The notes under the pieces were generated by a model. The model had not been told where the DNA came from, made no database searches, and saw only the letters and a list, made by a program, of their open reading frames with translations. A DNA stretch of 64,000 bases from the NCBI RefSeq assembly GCF_003417465.1, contig NZ_QVMV01000046.1, positions 1-64,000 on the forward strand, written 5' to 3'. Positions 1-9,782 of this stretch are shown piece after piece. How positions within the stretch are numbered: position 1 is the stretch's first letter; each line of letters starts with the position of its first letter. This DNA comes from Wenzhouxiangella sp. 15190 (GTDB lineage: Bacteria > Pseudomonadota > Gammaproteobacteria > Xanthomonadales > Wenzhouxiangellaceae). The position numbers and the translations under genes were made by a program.

Positions 1-216
1 CCGCCTGACGAACCTCAATCACTTCGCCCCTTCAGGCTCATCTCTGGATTGGAAAGGACTGCCCGATCCAGGAATTACCCTGATCCTTCCGGGCCCACCG
101 AACCCTGTCGATACACGGCCAGAGTCGATCCACGGTGTGGGTGACATTGTAACGGAGCCCGGTGAGAAGGCGTGTAGAATTCGGGAACAAATTCAATCCA
201 ATCGCTCACAATCGTA
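1..216. other. Leader region upstream of S9 peptidase
   Basis: No gene is supported here. A TAGAAT hexamer at 175-180 could be a -10 for the peptidase at 217, but no good -35 lies 16-18 bases upstream. No Shine-Dalgarno is visible before the ATG. Confidence 0.4.
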
Positions 217-2583
217 ATGAAACGACTTTCAATCCTGGCCGGCCTGCTACTGGCCGGCAGTGCATTCGCGCAGACGCCCGATCTCGAGCAAATCATGGCC
301 GATCCACAGTGGATCGGGCCGCCCGTCGAAGAGGCCTGGTGGCAGCTCGACGGCGAGGCCGTCTACTACCGCGTCGAGCGCGAAGACAGCGAGCTCTATG
401 ACATCCACCGCATCGATCTGGCCACGGGCGAGGACAGCGTGGTCGACTACGCCGGGCAGGCCGGCATCGACGGCACCGAACCGGTCGTTCATCCCGGCAC
501 CGGCCGTACCGTGTTCGTGCGCGAGGGCAATCTGTTTGCCCGCATGCCCGGTCACGATGAGCTGCTGCAGCTCACCCGCAGCACGGACACCGACGCCGAG
601 CCAGCCTTCAGCCCCGAAGGCGACCGCGTGATCTTTCGCCGCGGCAGCCAGTGGTGGGTGCACGACCTGGTCGATCACCTGAACTGGCCGGTGACCGACC
701 TGCGTTTTGAAGACAAGCCCGACGCCGAACCGGACGACGACCTGGCCGAAACGCAACTGCGCCTGTTCGAAAGCCTGCGCGACCGGCGCGAGGACCAGCA
801 GGAGGCCCGCAGCGAGGCCGAGAAGGCCGCCGCGGAGGATCCGAGCCGCTCGGTGGCGCCCTGGTACCTGGGCGAGGACATGGAACCGGGCACCTCGAGC
901 CTCTCGCCCGATGGCCGCTGGCTGCTGCTGGCCGTCCGGCCGGCCGGTCACGCCGACGGCAAGAACGGCCGGATGCCGCACTACGTCACCCAGTCCGGCT
1001 ACATCGACGTCGAGGACGTGCGCACCCGCGTGGGCCGCAACGCCCCGGCGCCGAGCAAGCTGTGGCTGCTCGATCTCGAGAATCGCAAGAAGCACGAGCT
1101 GGATTTCGAGAGCCTGCCGGGTATCGGCACCGACCCACTGGCCGAACTCAAGTCCGAACAGGACGTCGACCCCCTGGGCGAGGACGAATTGCGTGAGGTC
1201 AGCGTCAACGGCCTGGAATGGCACCCCGACGGCCAACTGGCCGCAGTGCAGCTTCGCGCCATCGACAACAAGGATCGCTGGACGGCAGTCGTGTCGACGA
1301 CGGCCGACGAACCGGCCCTGAACAACCGCCACCGCCTCACCGACGAGGCGTGGATCAACTGGTACTTCAACGACTTCGGCTGGCTGCCCGACTCCGAAAC
1401 CCTCTGGCTGCTGTCCGAAGAGACCGGCTACAGCCATTTCTATACGGTCGACGCACACTCGGGTGAGACTGAGCAGCACACGAGTGGCGATTTCGAGGTG
1501 TTCGACCCGGTCATCCGCCAGGACGGCGAATCGGTCCTGATGCTCACCAACCGCAGCCACTCGAGCGAATACGACCTCTATCGCCTGAAACTCGGAAGCG
1601 ACGAACTCGAGCGCATCACCGGGCACAAGGGCATTGAATCATTCACCGTCCGCCCGGGCGACGACGAGCATGTGCTGCTGCGCTACTCCGAGTCCTACCT
1701 GCCACCGCAGGCGGCACTGGCGGATCTCGAATCCGGCGAACTCGAGCCGCTGACCGACACACGCACCGAGCAATTCAAGGCCGTGGAATGGCAGCAGCCG
1801 GAGATCGTGCCCGTGCCCTCGAGCCATGTCGAGCGCCCGGTCTGGGCCAAGTTCTACCCCGCCCGCGGCGAGCCCGCCCACGGCGGCGATGAATATCCGG
1901 TGGTGCTGTTCGTCCACGGCGCCGGCTACCTGCAGAACACCTGGCTGCGCTACCCCAACTACTTCCGCGAGCAGATGTTCCACAACCTGCTCACCGAGCG
2001 CGGCTACCACGTGCTCGACATGGACTATCGCGCCAGCGCCGGCTACGGACGCGACTGGCGTACCGCCATCTATCGGCAGATGGGCACACCCGAGCTCGAA
2101 GACCTGATCGACGGCGTCGACTGGCTGGTCGAAAACCACGATGCCGACCCCGAACGCGTCGGCGTCTACGGCGGCTCCTACGGCGGTTTCATGGCGTTCA
2201 TGGCGATGTTCAAGGCACCCGAGGTGTTCGAAGCCGGGGCCGCACTCAGGCCGGTCACCGACTGGGCCCATTACAACCACTTCTACACCTCGAACATCCT
2301 CAACACACCCGAGGTCGACCCGCAAGCCTACAAGCGCAGCTCGCCGATCGAGTTTGCCGAAGGCCTGGAAGGCCACGTACTGATTGCCCACGGCATGCTC
2401 GACGACAACGTCTTCTACCAGGACTCCGTGCGCTTGGCGCAACGCCTGATCGAGCTCGGAAAGAATCACTGGGAAATGGCGTCGTATCCGATGGAGGGGC
2501 ACGGTTTTACCCGCCCGGATAGCTGGCGCGACGAATACTGGCGTATCCTGCACCTGTTCGAACGCACTATCGGGAGGGAGTAA
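217..2583 (+). CDS. S9 family prolyl oligopeptidase-type serine peptidase, exported
   Basis: This 788-residue protein starts with a clear signal peptide (MKRLSILAGLLLAGSAFA, cleavage near residue 18), so it should act in the periplasm. The long N-terminal part has repeated strand-rich blocks typical of a DPP-IV-like beta-propeller. The C-terminal third is the alpha/beta-hydrolase peptidase domain. The nucleophile elbow GGSYGG puts Ser at residue 654. The expected Asp is at 729/730 (HGMLDDN) and His at 762 (EGHGF), so the triad is complete. Family members cleave X-Pro or X-Ala dipeptides from oligopeptides; the exact specificity cannot be read here. It is followed after 6 bases by an SDR gene and then a serine hydrolase, all co-directional and probably co-transcribed. 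Confidence 0.93.
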   Translation: MKRLSILAGLLLAGSAFAQTPDLEQIMADPQWIGPPVEEAWWQLDGEAVYYRVEREDSELYDIHRIDLATGEDSVVDYAGQAGIDGTEPVVHPGTGRTVFVREGNLFARMPGHDELLQLTRSTDTDAEPAFSPEGDRVIFRRGSQWWVHDLVDHLNWPVTDLRFEDKPDAEPDDDLAETQLRLFESLRDRREDQQEARSEAEKAAAEDPSRSVAPWYLGEDMEPGTSSLSPDGRWLLLAVRPAGHADGKNGRMPHYVTQSGYIDVEDVRTRVGRNAPAPSKLWLLDLENRKKHELDFESLPGIGTDPLAELKSEQDVDPLGEDELREVSVNGLEWHPDGQLAAVQLRAIDNKDRWTAVVSTTADEPALNNRHRLTDEAWINWYFNDFGWLPDSETLWLLSEETGYSHFYTVDAHSGETEQHTSGDFEVFDPVIRQDGESVLMLTNRSHSSEYDLYRLKLGSDELERITGHKGIESFTVRPGDDEHVLLRYSESYLPPQAALADLESGELEPLTDTRTEQFKAVEWQQPEIVPVPSSHVERPVWAKFYPARGEPAHGGDEYPVVLFVHGAGYLQNTWLRYPNYFREQMFHNLLTERGYHVLDMDYRASAGYGRDWRTAIYRQMGTPELEDLIDGVDWLVENHDADPERVGVYGGSYGGFMAFMAMFKAPEVFEAGAALRPVTDWAHYNHFYTSNILNTPEVDPQAYKRSSPIEFAEGLEGHVLIAHGMLDDNVFYQDSVRLAQRLIELGKNHWEMASYPMEGHGFTRPDSWRDEYWRILHLFERTIGRE

Positions 2584-2589
2584 ATCACA

Positions 2590-3303
2590 ATGAACGTGTT
2601 CATTACGGGTAACAGCAGCGGCCTGGGACTGGGGCTGACCGAAGCGCTGCTCGAGCGCGACGCTCTCATCTGGGGCATGAGCCGGCGGGGCTGTCCGCTG
2701 GCCGAGCACCACGACGACGGCATCCGCGACCGCGAGCAGGACATCGGCAATCTCAACCATCTCGAGGAGGGCCTGGACGCACTGCTGTCCGACTGCCTGC
2801 GCCTCGACCTGGTGGTGCTCAATGCCGGCATGCTCGGCCGCATCCAGGAGATCTCGCACACCGACGTGCACGACCTCGAACACATGATGCGCGTCAACGT
2901 GTGGGCCAACAAGCTGATCCTGGACTGGTTCATCGAGCGCCAGATCCCGATCGACCAGGTGGTCGCCATCTCCTCCGGCGCGGCAGTCAACATGAACTAC
3001 GGCTGGGGCGGCTACTCGCTGTCGAAGGCCGCGCTCAACCACCTGATCAAGCTCTACGCCCCTGAAATGCCGGACACGCACCTGATCAGCCTGGCACCCG
3101 GCCTGATCGAGACCGGTATGCAGGACTACATCCGCGACGAGGTCGACAGCGAGGAATTCCCCTCGGTCCAGAAACTCAAGGAAGCTCGCGGTACCGAGAA
3201 AATGCCCAGCCCCCGCGAGGCGGCCGACAGCATTCTCGACCTGCTCGAGGACCTGAAGGAAAACCACGAGTCGGGCGACTTCGTCGATATCCGCGAACTG
3301 TAG
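2590..3303 (+). CDS. Short-chain dehydrogenase/reductase
   Basis: This 237-residue protein is a classical SDR. The dinucleotide-binding TGxxxGxG motif (TGNSSGLG) lies at residues 6-13, NAG appears mid-protein (LNAGML), the catalytic Ser is at 128/129 (ISSGA) and the Tyr-Lys pair at Y142/K146 (YSLSK). It should be a cytoplasmic NAD(P)(H)-dependent oxidoreductase on a carbonyl or alcohol substrate. The lack of an acidic residue right after strand 2 does not settle cofactor choice. It sits 6 bases after the S9 peptidase and 4 bases before a serine hydrolase, which suggests one operon. Substrate is unknown. Confidence 0.9.
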   Translation: MNVFITGNSSGLGLGLTEALLERDALIWGMSRRGCPLAEHHDDGIRDREQDIGNLNHLEEGLDALLSDCLRLDLVVLNAGMLGRIQEISHTDVHDLEHMMRVNVWANKLILDWFIERQIPIDQVVAISSGAAVNMNYGWGGYSLSKAALNHLIKLYAPEMPDTHLISLAPGLIETGMQDYIRDEVDSEEFPSVQKLKEARGTEKMPSPREAADSILDLLEDLKENHESGDFVDIREL

Positions 3304-3307
3304 TGCA

Positions 3308-4447
3308 ATGAACATTTCGGGGACGCCGGCCACAGCGCTCAGCGCAGCCGGCCGGCGCACCCAGCCTCTCCTGCTGTCGCTGCTGATCCTGCTGCTGCCC
3401 GCTTGCGTTAGCGTTCCGCCGGCCGAAAGACTCGATGCCGGCACAGCCGGTCTCCAGGCCGAACTCTCGAGACTGGAACAACAAGGCTTCGTCGGCCAGG
3501 TCGCCGTCGCCCATGCCGGTGAGCTGCTGTTACTCCGCGGCTACGGCACCATGGGCATTGACGATTCCCGCCGCGTCGATGCCGGGGCCGTCCTGCCGCT
3601 GGCCTCCCTGACCAAGCCCTTTACCGCCAGCGCCGTAGTGGCGCTTGCCGCCGACGGCCAGCTGGCGCTTGACGATCCCGTCAGCCGCCATCTCGAAGGT
3701 CTCGACGCCGCCTGGAATGATGTCACCATCGAGCATCTGCTGACCCACACCGCCGGCCTGCCGGCCGAAGTCCACAACCGCAGCTGGCAGGGCGATCCAC
3801 GCTTCGAGCCCATTGACCGGAAAGAACTGATCCGACGGATCAATCACTACCGGCCCGACCACATCCCGGGCAAGCGCTTCAACTACAGCAACATGACCTA
3901 CAACCTGCTGGCGACCGTCATCGAAACCGTCAGCGGCCAGACCTGGGAGCGCTTCCTTCATGAGCGCTTGCTACGACCGGCCGGCATCGAAGACATCGGC
4001 CTGCTCGGGCCAAAATGGACGAGTGACCAGCTCGTGCACGGGCGCAGCAAGGGAAAGGGCCGCGGCCATTATCTCCAACGGCCACGACTGGACGACGGCC
4101 TGGGCTACAACCTGCGTGGTGCCGGCGACCTGCTGGCCGAGCCTCGCGCCATCGTGGACTGGTATCGGGCGATCCGAAACCGGACCTGGCTGCCCGAGCC
4201 CTGGCAGGACATCTGGCTCGAGCCGAAGGTAGGTGAACCCGACGGCAGCCGCTACGGCTATGGCCTGAGCTTCCGCGACAGCCGCTGGGGCCCGGTCATC
4301 GGCCACCGCGGCGGCGACCGGGTGTTCGCCACCGACTTCTCCTGGTTCAGGGAACTCGATGTGATGGTCTACATCGCCACGGCCAACGCCCGTTATGAGG
4401 CCGACTTGATGGCGCCGCGCCTGCATCGACTATTGCTTGGGCCCTGA
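3308..4447 (+). CDS. Beta-lactamase-fold serine hydrolase, lipoprotein
   Basis: This 379-residue protein belongs to the class C beta-lactamase / penicillin-binding-protein family. The SxxK nucleophile is S100-L-T-K103, the YxN motif is Y193-S-N, and the third motif is HRGG at 333-336 in place of KTG, as in many esterase-like members. A hydrophobic segment ends in LLPAC, a lipobox, so it is probably an outer-membrane-facing or periplasmic lipoprotein; the n-region before it is long, so the true start may be internal. Likely roles are ester, amide or D-amino-acid peptide hydrolysis. It is unlikely to be a true antibiotic-inactivating enzyme, since family members of this type are mostly uncharacterised hydrolases. 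Confidence 0.88.
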   Translation: MNISGTPATALSAAGRRTQPLLLSLLILLLPACVSVPPAERLDAGTAGLQAELSRLEQQGFVGQVAVAHAGELLLLRGYGTMGIDDSRRVDAGAVLPLASLTKPFTASAVVALAADGQLALDDPVSRHLEGLDAAWNDVTIEHLLTHTAGLPAEVHNRSWQGDPRFEPIDRKELIRRINHYRPDHIPGKRFNYSNMTYNLLATVIETVSGQTWERFLHERLLRPAGIEDIGLLGPKWTSDQLVHGRSKGKGRGHYLQRPRLDDGLGYNLRGAGDLLAEPRAIVDWYRAIRNRTWLPEPWQDIWLEPKVGEPDGSRYGYGLSFRDSRWGPVIGHRGGDRVFATDFSWFRELDVMVYIATANARYEADLMAPRLHRLLLGP

Positions 4448-4587
4448 AAAACCTTACAGGCGCAGCGGCTGATCCGGCGGACCGGTGAACCGGACGGGCC
4501 GCGATCTGATTTGCAAGTGGCATAGTCCGGCCGGTTTTCCCGTAATATCGGACACGACCAACCTGGTATCAAAAGAGGGATTCCCAA
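4448..4587 (+). other. Intergenic, small dyads only
   Basis: The gap holds GC-rich short dyads (around 4475-4495) and a TAATAT at 4543-4548 with no spaced -35. No promoter can be asserted. A GAGGG Shine-Dalgarno precedes the next ATG. Confidence 0.3.
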
Positions 4588-5598
4588 ATGATGGACTTCA
4601 AGATCGGCGAAGTGCTGGGCCTGATGGCCAAGACACTGCCATTTCTGATCTTTCGCTTCCTGATCTATTTCGGCATCACGCTGGCCTACGTACTGGTCAC
4701 CGGCGTCGGTGCGGGGATCGGGTACTTTATCGGGCATATCGGCGATGACCCTGGCTCGTTCAGCGTCTGGGGCGGGCTGGTCGGTTTCGGCATCACGTCG
4801 GCCATCCTCTACTTCCTGCGCGAGTACCTGCTCTACATGGTCAAGGCCGGCCACATCGCGGTGCTGGTTGAACTGCTCGAAGGCCGGGAGCTTCCCGACG
4901 GCAAGGGCCAGATCGACTACGCCCAGGGCATCGTGCGCGAGCGCTTCGTGGAATCCTCCGTGCTGTTCGGTATCGACCAGCTGATCAAGGCCGTGCTCAA
5001 GACGTTCAATCGGGCGTTCTTCACCATTACCTCGTTCATCCCGATCCCCGGCCTGCAAGGACTGGTCAAGTTCATCAACACCGTCATCAACCTGTCGCTG
5101 ACCTACCTCGACGAGGTCATCCTGGCGCACAACATGCGCACCAAGGCCGACAACCCCTGGCGCTCGGGCCAGACAGCGTTGATCCTGTACGCGCAGAACT
5201 ACAAGACCTTCCTGAAGAACGCCTTCTGGCTGGCCTTCTTCATCTGGGCCATGACCTTCCTCGTGTTCCTGGTGGTGCTGCTGCCGGTCGCCGGACTGGT
5301 CTCCCTGTTTCCGGGTACCGCCGGCATCCTCACACTGGTTATCGCTGTGGTCTTCGCCTGGGGTATCAAGCAGGCCGTCATCGAACCCATCGGCATGACC
5401 GCCCTGATGCAGGTCTACTTCAATGTAACCGAAGGCCAGCAGCCGAACCCCGAATGGGACGACAAGCTCAGCAGCCTCTCCAAGAAGTTCGGCGAAATAA
5501 AAACCAAGGCCCTGGACTGGGACCGCGAAAAGGGCAGCAAGCCCACCCCGTCCGACGAACCAGCCCAGGGGAGCACGCCCCAGCCCGACGAGGGCTAG
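4588..5598 (+). CDS. Polytopic inner-membrane protein of unknown function
   Basis: This 336-residue protein has hydrophobic segments near residues 15-35, 38-55, 65-85, 205-235 and 240-265, separated by a long amphipathic middle region. The C-terminal ~70 residues are polar and end in a Pro/Ser/Asp-rich tail. No enzyme motif was recognised. Two ATG codons are adjacent (4588 and 4591); a GAGGG Shine-Dalgarno fits either. A strong intrinsic terminator follows at 5662-5693, so this gene ends a transcription unit. I do not recognise the family. Confidence 0.8.
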   Translation: MMDFKIGEVLGLMAKTLPFLIFRFLIYFGITLAYVLVTGVGAGIGYFIGHIGDDPGSFSVWGGLVGFGITSAILYFLREYLLYMVKAGHIAVLVELLEGRELPDGKGQIDYAQGIVRERFVESSVLFGIDQLIKAVLKTFNRAFFTITSFIPIPGLQGLVKFINTVINLSLTYLDEVILAHNMRTKADNPWRSGQTALILYAQNYKTFLKNAFWLAFFIWAMTFLVFLVVLLPVAGLVSLFPGTAGILTLVIAVVFAWGIKQAVIEPIGMTALMQVYFNVTEGQQPNPEWDDKLSSLSKKFGEIKTKALDWDREKGSKPTPSDEPAQGSTPQPDEG

Positions 5599-5661
5599 TC
5601 CCGAACAACAAAAGCGATGTACCCGCAGGGTTCAAGCCCTGCCACAACAAGAAACCGAACT

Positions 5662-5693
5662 GCCCCGCAGCCGCTGGTTGCGGGGCTTTTTTT
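5662..5693 (+). terminator. Intrinsic terminator
   Basis: GCCCCGCA at 5662-5669 pairs with TGCGGGGC at 5679-5686 and is followed at once by seven T residues. This is a textbook rho-independent terminator for the membrane-protein gene. Its T-tract ends at the stop codon of the convergent GGDEF gene. Confidence 0.93.
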
Positions 5694-7027
5694 CATTTGC
5701 TTCGCGCGCTTTGCTTCTGGGTGTACATGTCGGCATCGGCGTTGCGCACCAGACTGCCCGCTTCTTCCCCGTCACTCGGGTAAACCGCCACACCGATACT
5801 CACCGAAAGGTTCAGCGTATAGCCGTCCCCCTGCAATGGAACCGCCATAGCTGAGTGGATTTTATCGACCACGATATCGGCGCTACCCGAACCAGCCACA
5901 TTGGTTAACAACACGGTGAACTCGTCGCCACCCATACGAGCGATGGTGTCCGATACACGGGTGCAGTCCCTGAGCCGGCTTGCTACCTCACTCAACAATC
6001 GGTCGCCTGTTTCGTGACCCAGTGTGTCATTGACGGTCTTGAGATTGTCCAGGTCGAGGTAAAGCAGCGCCAGGTACTCCTGGTCGCGACGGGCACGGCG
6101 AAGCGCCATCTCCAGCCGGTCGTAAAACAGGACACGGTTGGGCAACCCCGTGAGCGCGTCATGATGCGCCATGTGACGCAGCCGTTCCTGCGCCTGCTTG
6201 CGCTCGATGGCCGTGGCCACCTGGGTCGAGACAAACTGCAAGAGATCGAGGTGTTTGTCGGTGTATTGCTCACTCGGCATACCGCTTTCGAGAATCACCG
6301 CACCCACGACGTCATTCCCGGATACCAGCGGCACGCCCAGCCAGTTTGCCTTGATCTCCGACGAGGCCGGCTTCGCACCCAGTTCGGAGCGATCTTCCCC
6401 CTGCATCGCCAACAGCGCCTTCCCCGTGCGGATCACTTCCGCCATGGCCGATTCGGGCAAAGGCTCTGCCTGACGCGGCGATTGGCGATGATCCGCAAAA
6501 TAGGGAAAAGCGATCGTTTCGTTGCCGAGGTCGTACAGCGCCACGTAAAACTTGTCCGCGGGCAGCAGATCCGCGATCGCCCGATGAATTTCGCGGCACA
6601 ACGCCGGCAGACTGTCCTCCGCGTGCGCCGCCTCGGAAATGCGATACAGGGCGCTCCGGACGTTCTCCGCGCGTTTGAGCGCCGTCACGTCGCGCGCCAC
6701 CGCGATTCGAACACGATGCTCCTCGGACCAGCGGGCAGACCAGAGAATGTGCACCACCCCGCCGTCCTTGCGCACGTAGCGATTCTCGAAATCGATATGC
6801 GAGGCGCCGCCGATAACCCGCTCGGCTGCCGTGCGCGTCCGATCCCGGTCTTGCGGATGGACGTGGTCGATGACGAAAGTACCCACCATTTCCTGCTGCG
6901 TGTAGCCGAGCAGCGCATTACAGGCCCTGCTCACAAACACGATCCGACCTGCCTCGTCGACCACGAAAACAGGGTCGAGCAGCAGATCCACAATTTCGGG
7001 CAGCAGGGCGTCCAGATCAATGGCCAT
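5693..7027 (-). CDS. PAS-GAF-GGDEF diguanylate cyclase
   Basis: This 444-residue protein has an N-terminal PAS domain (about 8-120, with NALLGY and ENRYVRKDG signatures), a GAF domain (about 145-275) and a GGDEF domain (about 290-444). The active-site loop GGDEF is intact at 366-370, so c-di-GMP synthesis from two GTP is expected. An RxxD inhibitory site (RVSD, 357-360) lies five residues before it, so product feedback is likely. There are no membrane segments, so it should be a soluble sensor. It is transcribed away from the frd operon; whether PAS or GAF binds haem, flavin or a small ligand is not visible. Confidence 0.92.
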   Translation of the reverse strand: MAIDLDALLPEIVDLLLDPVFVVDEAGRIVFVSRACNALLGYTQQEMVGTFVIDHVHPQDRDRTRTAAERVIGGASHIDFENRYVRKDGGVVHILWSARWSEEHRVRIAVARDVTALKRAENVRSALYRISEAAHAEDSLPALCREIHRAIADLLPADKFYVALYDLGNETIAFPYFADHRQSPRQAEPLPESAMAEVIRTGKALLAMQGEDRSELGAKPASSEIKANWLGVPLVSGNDVVGAVILESGMPSEQYTDKHLDLLQFVSTQVATAIERKQAQERLRHMAHHDALTGLPNRVLFYDRLEMALRRARRDQEYLALLYLDLDNLKTVNDTLGHETGDRLLSEVASRLRDCTRVSDTIARMGGDEFTVLLTNVAGSGSADIVVDKIHSAMAVPLQGDGYTLNLSVSIGVAVYPSDGEEAGSLVRNADADMYTQKQSARSK

Positions 7028-7184
7028 GTTTTGAGTTTAGCAGCGACGTTACTGCCATCCCCGTCACCCATATCATTCGAGCATGGGCACAAGCGATCCT
7101 GTCTGCCAGCAGGCGCGGCCTCATTCAGCGTTTTGCCGGTTGCGCGCCCTGGTTTCTTTGTTTCTGCGTCTCCGTCTTGTATTC

Positions 7185-7198
7185 TTGATGCAGATCAA
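7185..7198 (+). promoter_or_regulatory. Perfect FNR/Anr box upstream of frdA
   Basis: TTGATGCAGATCAA is an exact match to the FNR-family consensus TTGAT-N4-ATCAA. Its centre is at 7191.5. A GATAGT -10-like hexamer at 7221-7226 predicts a start near 7233, placing the box centre at -41.5, the standard position for class II FNR activation. It would switch on frdABCD-rquA when oxygen falls. Confidence 0.85.
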
Positions 7199-7220
7199 CC
7201 GGCCACTTTCGCTGCTACGT

Positions 7221-7226
7221 GATAGT
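7221..7226 (+). promoter_or_regulatory. Candidate -10 of the frd promoter
   Basis: GATAGT matches TATAAT at four of six positions and lies at the spacing expected for an FNR-activated class II promoter, with the FNR box replacing the -35. The predicted leader is about 68 bases. Confidence 0.6.
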
Positions 7227-7300
7227 GCGCCCAGGAACTGAAATCGGGAATTCCGGTGCCAGACCGGCACCGTGAAACCGGCAACGCCAAGGGAGCGACG

Positions 7301-9049
7301 ATGCGGTTTGTCAATGCGGATGTAGTCATCATCGGAGGGGGTGGAGCAGGCCTGCGGGCCGCGATCGCCGCCGCCGAAGCCGATCCTTCCCTGCACGTCG
7401 CCCTGGTGTCCAAGATCTACCCGATGCGCAGCCACACCGTCGCCGCCGAGGGCGGCGCAGCGGGCGTTGCGAGCGAAAACGACAGCCTGGAGAACCATTT
7501 CCGCGACACCGTGAGCGGCGGCGACTGGCTCTGCGACCAGGACGCGGTGGACCTGTTCGTCAAGGAAGCGCCCGGCGTGCTGCGGGAACTGGAGCACTGG
7601 GGCTGTCCCTGGAGCCGCCAGGCCGACGGCCGCGTCGCCGTCCGCCCTTTCGGCGGCATGAAGATCGAACGCACCTGGTATGCGGCCGACAAGAGCGGCT
7701 TCCATATCCTGCACACGCTCTTCCAGACCTCCCTCAAGTACGACGCAATTCATCGTTATGACGAGTACTACGTCGTGGATCTGCTGGTGGCCGATGGCCG
7801 ATGCATGGGTTGCGTGGCCATCGAGCTGAAAACCGGCGAGACGGTGGTCTTCGCGGCGCCGTCGGTGGTCATGGCCACGGGGGGTGCCGGACGCGCCTTC
7901 CCGTTCACCACGAATGCCGGCACCAATACCGGGGACGGCATCGCCATGGCCTATCGTGCCGGGGTGCCGCTCAAGGATATGGAGTTCGTCCAGTACCACC
8001 CCACCGGCCTGCCCGGCAAGGGCATCCTCATTACCGAGGGGGCACGGGGCGAAGGCGGGATCCTGGTGAACCGGGATGGCTATCGCTACCTGCAGGACTA
8101 CAACCTCGGCCCACCCGACCCGTGGCCGCGCAAGAAAGCCATGGAGCTGGGACCGCGCGACCGACTCAGCCAGGCCTTCTGGCACGAGCAGCAAAAGGGC
8201 CGCACGGTCGATCATCCCGCCGGCCAGGTCGTGTTGCTGGACGTGCGCCATCTGGGCGAGAAGAAGATCAACGAGCGCCTGCCCTTCGTGCGGGAGCTCG
8301 CGCGCATCTATGCCGCCGTCGACCCGGTGCACGAACCGATCCCCGTGCGCCCGGTCGTCCACTACACCATGGGCGGCATCGACACCGATATCGACGCGGC
8401 AAGCCCGGTGACCGGACTGTACGCGGCCGGGGAATGCGCCTGCGTGAGTATCAACGGGGCGAACCGGCTGGGCTCGAACTCGCTCACGGAGCTCCTGGTC
8501 TTCGGGCGCATCGCGGGCCACAACGCAGCCACCGCCAGGGCCGAGCATCCGGACGAGGCGTCGGCAAGGGAGTTGGCCGAAACCGCCATGTCCCGCGTCC
8601 AGCGCCTGCTCGATACGGACCCGGGTGAGGAATCCGTGGCAGGCCTGCGCGACGAACTGAACGGGTACATGGAGGAATGCGCCGGCATCTACCGAGACCA
8701 GGAACGGCTCGACCAGGCCTGCGAGGGCATTGCCGGGCTCCGCGAGCGCTACGGAAAACTGGGCCTCACGGACAAGAGCTGCGTGTTCAACACAGAACTC
8801 GCCTACGCACTGGAACTGGGCTCCATGCTCGAAATCGGCGAGGCCCTGGTGCATGCAGCGCGCATGCGCCGCGAGTCCCGCGGTGCCCACCAGCGCCTGG
8901 ACTTCACCGAGCGCAACGACGACGAATTTCTGGTCCACAGCATGGCCAGCTTTCGCGGCGACGGGCCGCCGGAAATCACCCGGAAACCGGTTACCATCAC
9001 ACGCTGGGAGCCCGCCGAACGCGTCTACGGAGGAACGAGCGATGACTGA
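7301..9049 (+). CDS. frdA: Fumarate reductase flavoprotein subunit
   Basis: This 582-residue protein is the FAD-binding catalytic subunit of quinol:fumarate reductase. The dinucleotide fold IIGGGGAG is at 10-17. The covalent FAD His is H45 in [10 protein letters not shown]. Active-site signatures are H233 (YHPTG) and R249 (GARGEGG), and the C-terminal FAD signature [13 protein letters not shown] is present. The start at 7301 follows a GGGAG Shine-Dalgarno and begins MRFVNADVV; an upstream in-frame start would add 15 unrelated residues. The protein lies on the cytoplasmic side of the membrane complex. Its stop overlaps frdB by 8 bases. The FNR box upstream and the FrdC/FrdD-type anchors argue for a reductase and against succinate dehydrogenase. 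Confidence 0.94.
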   Translation: MRFVNADVVIIGGGGAGLRAAIAAAEADPSLHVALVSKIYPMRSHTVAAEGGAAGVASENDSLENHFRDTVSGGDWLCDQDAVDLFVKEAPGVLRELEHWGCPWSRQADGRVAVRPFGGMKIERTWYAADKSGFHILHTLFQTSLKYDAIHRYDEYYVVDLLVADGRCMGCVAIELKTGETVVFAAPSVVMATGGAGRAFPFTTNAGTNTGDGIAMAYRAGVPLKDMEFVQYHPTGLPGKGILITEGARGEGGILVNRDGYRYLQDYNLGPPDPWPRKKAMELGPRDRLSQAFWHEQQKGRTVDHPAGQVVLLDVRHLGEKKINERLPFVRELARIYAAVDPVHEPIPVRPVVHYTMGGIDTDIDAASPVTGLYAAGECACVSINGANRLGSNSLTELLVFGRIAGHNAATARAEHPDEASARELAETAMSRVQRLLDTDPGEESVAGLRDELNGYMEECAGIYRDQERLDQACEGIAGLRERYGKLGLTDKSCVFNTELAYALELGSMLEIGEALVHAARMRRESRGAHQRLDFTERNDDEFLVHSMASFRGDGPPEITRKPVTITRWEPAERVYGGTSDD

Positions 9050-9782
9050 GCGCCGCATCCAGCTCGAGGTTCAACGGTACCGCCCGGAAACGGATTCGGA
9101 GCCCACCTGGGAAAGCTACGACGTTCCCGCCATGGAGGACTGGGTGGTGCTGGACGCGCTCAACTACGTCAAGGACCACCTGGACGGCACCCTGAGCTAC
9201 CGCTGGTCCTGCCGCATGGCGGTCTGCGGCAGCTGCGGCGTGATGGTCAATGGCCAGCCGGTGCTGGCTTGCAAAGCTTTCCTGCGCGATTACCCGGAAA
9301 CCGTGCGCGTGGAACCCCTGGCCAACCTGGCCGTCCACCGCGACCTGATCGGTGACATGGAAACGTTCGCGGCCCGGCTGCCGGAAGTCAAACCCTACCT
9401 GATACCGGGGGAGGAACCGCCCGAGGAGGACGTATTCCGTCAACAGCCCTCGGAACTGGCCGTATACCGCCAGTTCACCATGTGCATCAACTGCCTGTTG
9501 TGCTACTCGGCCTGTCCCCAGGTGGGACTGAACGAGAATTATCTGGGCCCCTCGATACTCGCCCTCGCCCACCGCTACAACCAGGACTCGCGCGACGGCG
9601 GACGGGCCGAGCGCGAGGAAGTCACCGCCAGCGAAGACGGTGTCTGGGAATGCACCTTCGTGGGAGAGTGCTCGGAGGTCTGCCCCAAGGGCGTTGACCC
9701 TGCTGGCGCAATCCAGCAAATGAAACTGGCCAGTTCCATGGACTGGATCACGCGGCCTTTGAAGCGCGGAGGCAAGTCATGA
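9042..9782 (+). CDS. frdB: Fumarate reductase iron-sulfur subunit
   Basis: This 246-residue subunit passes electrons from quinol to FAD. The [2Fe-2S] ligands are in [10 protein letters not shown] with a distal C (PVLAC), and the ferredoxin-like half has [12 protein letters not shown] and [12 protein letters not shown] for the [4Fe-4S] and [3Fe-4S] clusters. The length is close to E. coli FrdB. The ATG at 9042 overlaps the end of frdA by 8 bases, so the two are translationally coupled. Longer upstream starts in this frame run through frdA and have no similarity to the family. Confidence 0.94.
   Translation: MTERRIQLEVQRYRPETDSEPTWESYDVPAMEDWVVLDALNYVKDHLDGTLSYRWSCRMAVCGSCGVMVNGQPVLACKAFLRDYPETVRVEPLANLAVHRDLIGDMETFAARLPEVKPYLIPGEEPPEEDVFRQQPSELAVYRQFTMCINCLLCYSACPQVGLNENYLGPSILALAHRYNQDSRDGGRAEREEVTASEDGVWECTFVGECSEVCPKGVDPAGAIQQMKLASSMDWITRPLKRGGKS

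Noticed and set aside
247-1626. Long minus-strand open frame opposite the S9 peptidase
   Set aside because: It mirrors the peptidase gene in a GC-rich codon pattern, has no domain and no Shine-Dalgarno; the plus-strand gene is complete with triad.
1639-3444. 601-codon minus-strand frame across the S9, SDR and hydrolase genes
   Set aside because: It crosses three well-supported genes and reads as a codon shadow.
3308-4447. Antibiotic-resistance beta-lactamase
   Set aside because: The third motif is HRGG and the sequence is closer to esterase-like serine hydrolases; a resistance role is not supported.
5625-5642. tRNA T-arm-like hairpin with GGTTCAAGCC
   Set aside because: The stem is 6 bp with a 6-base loop and no acceptor, D or anticodon arms; it is not a tRNA or a clear remnant.
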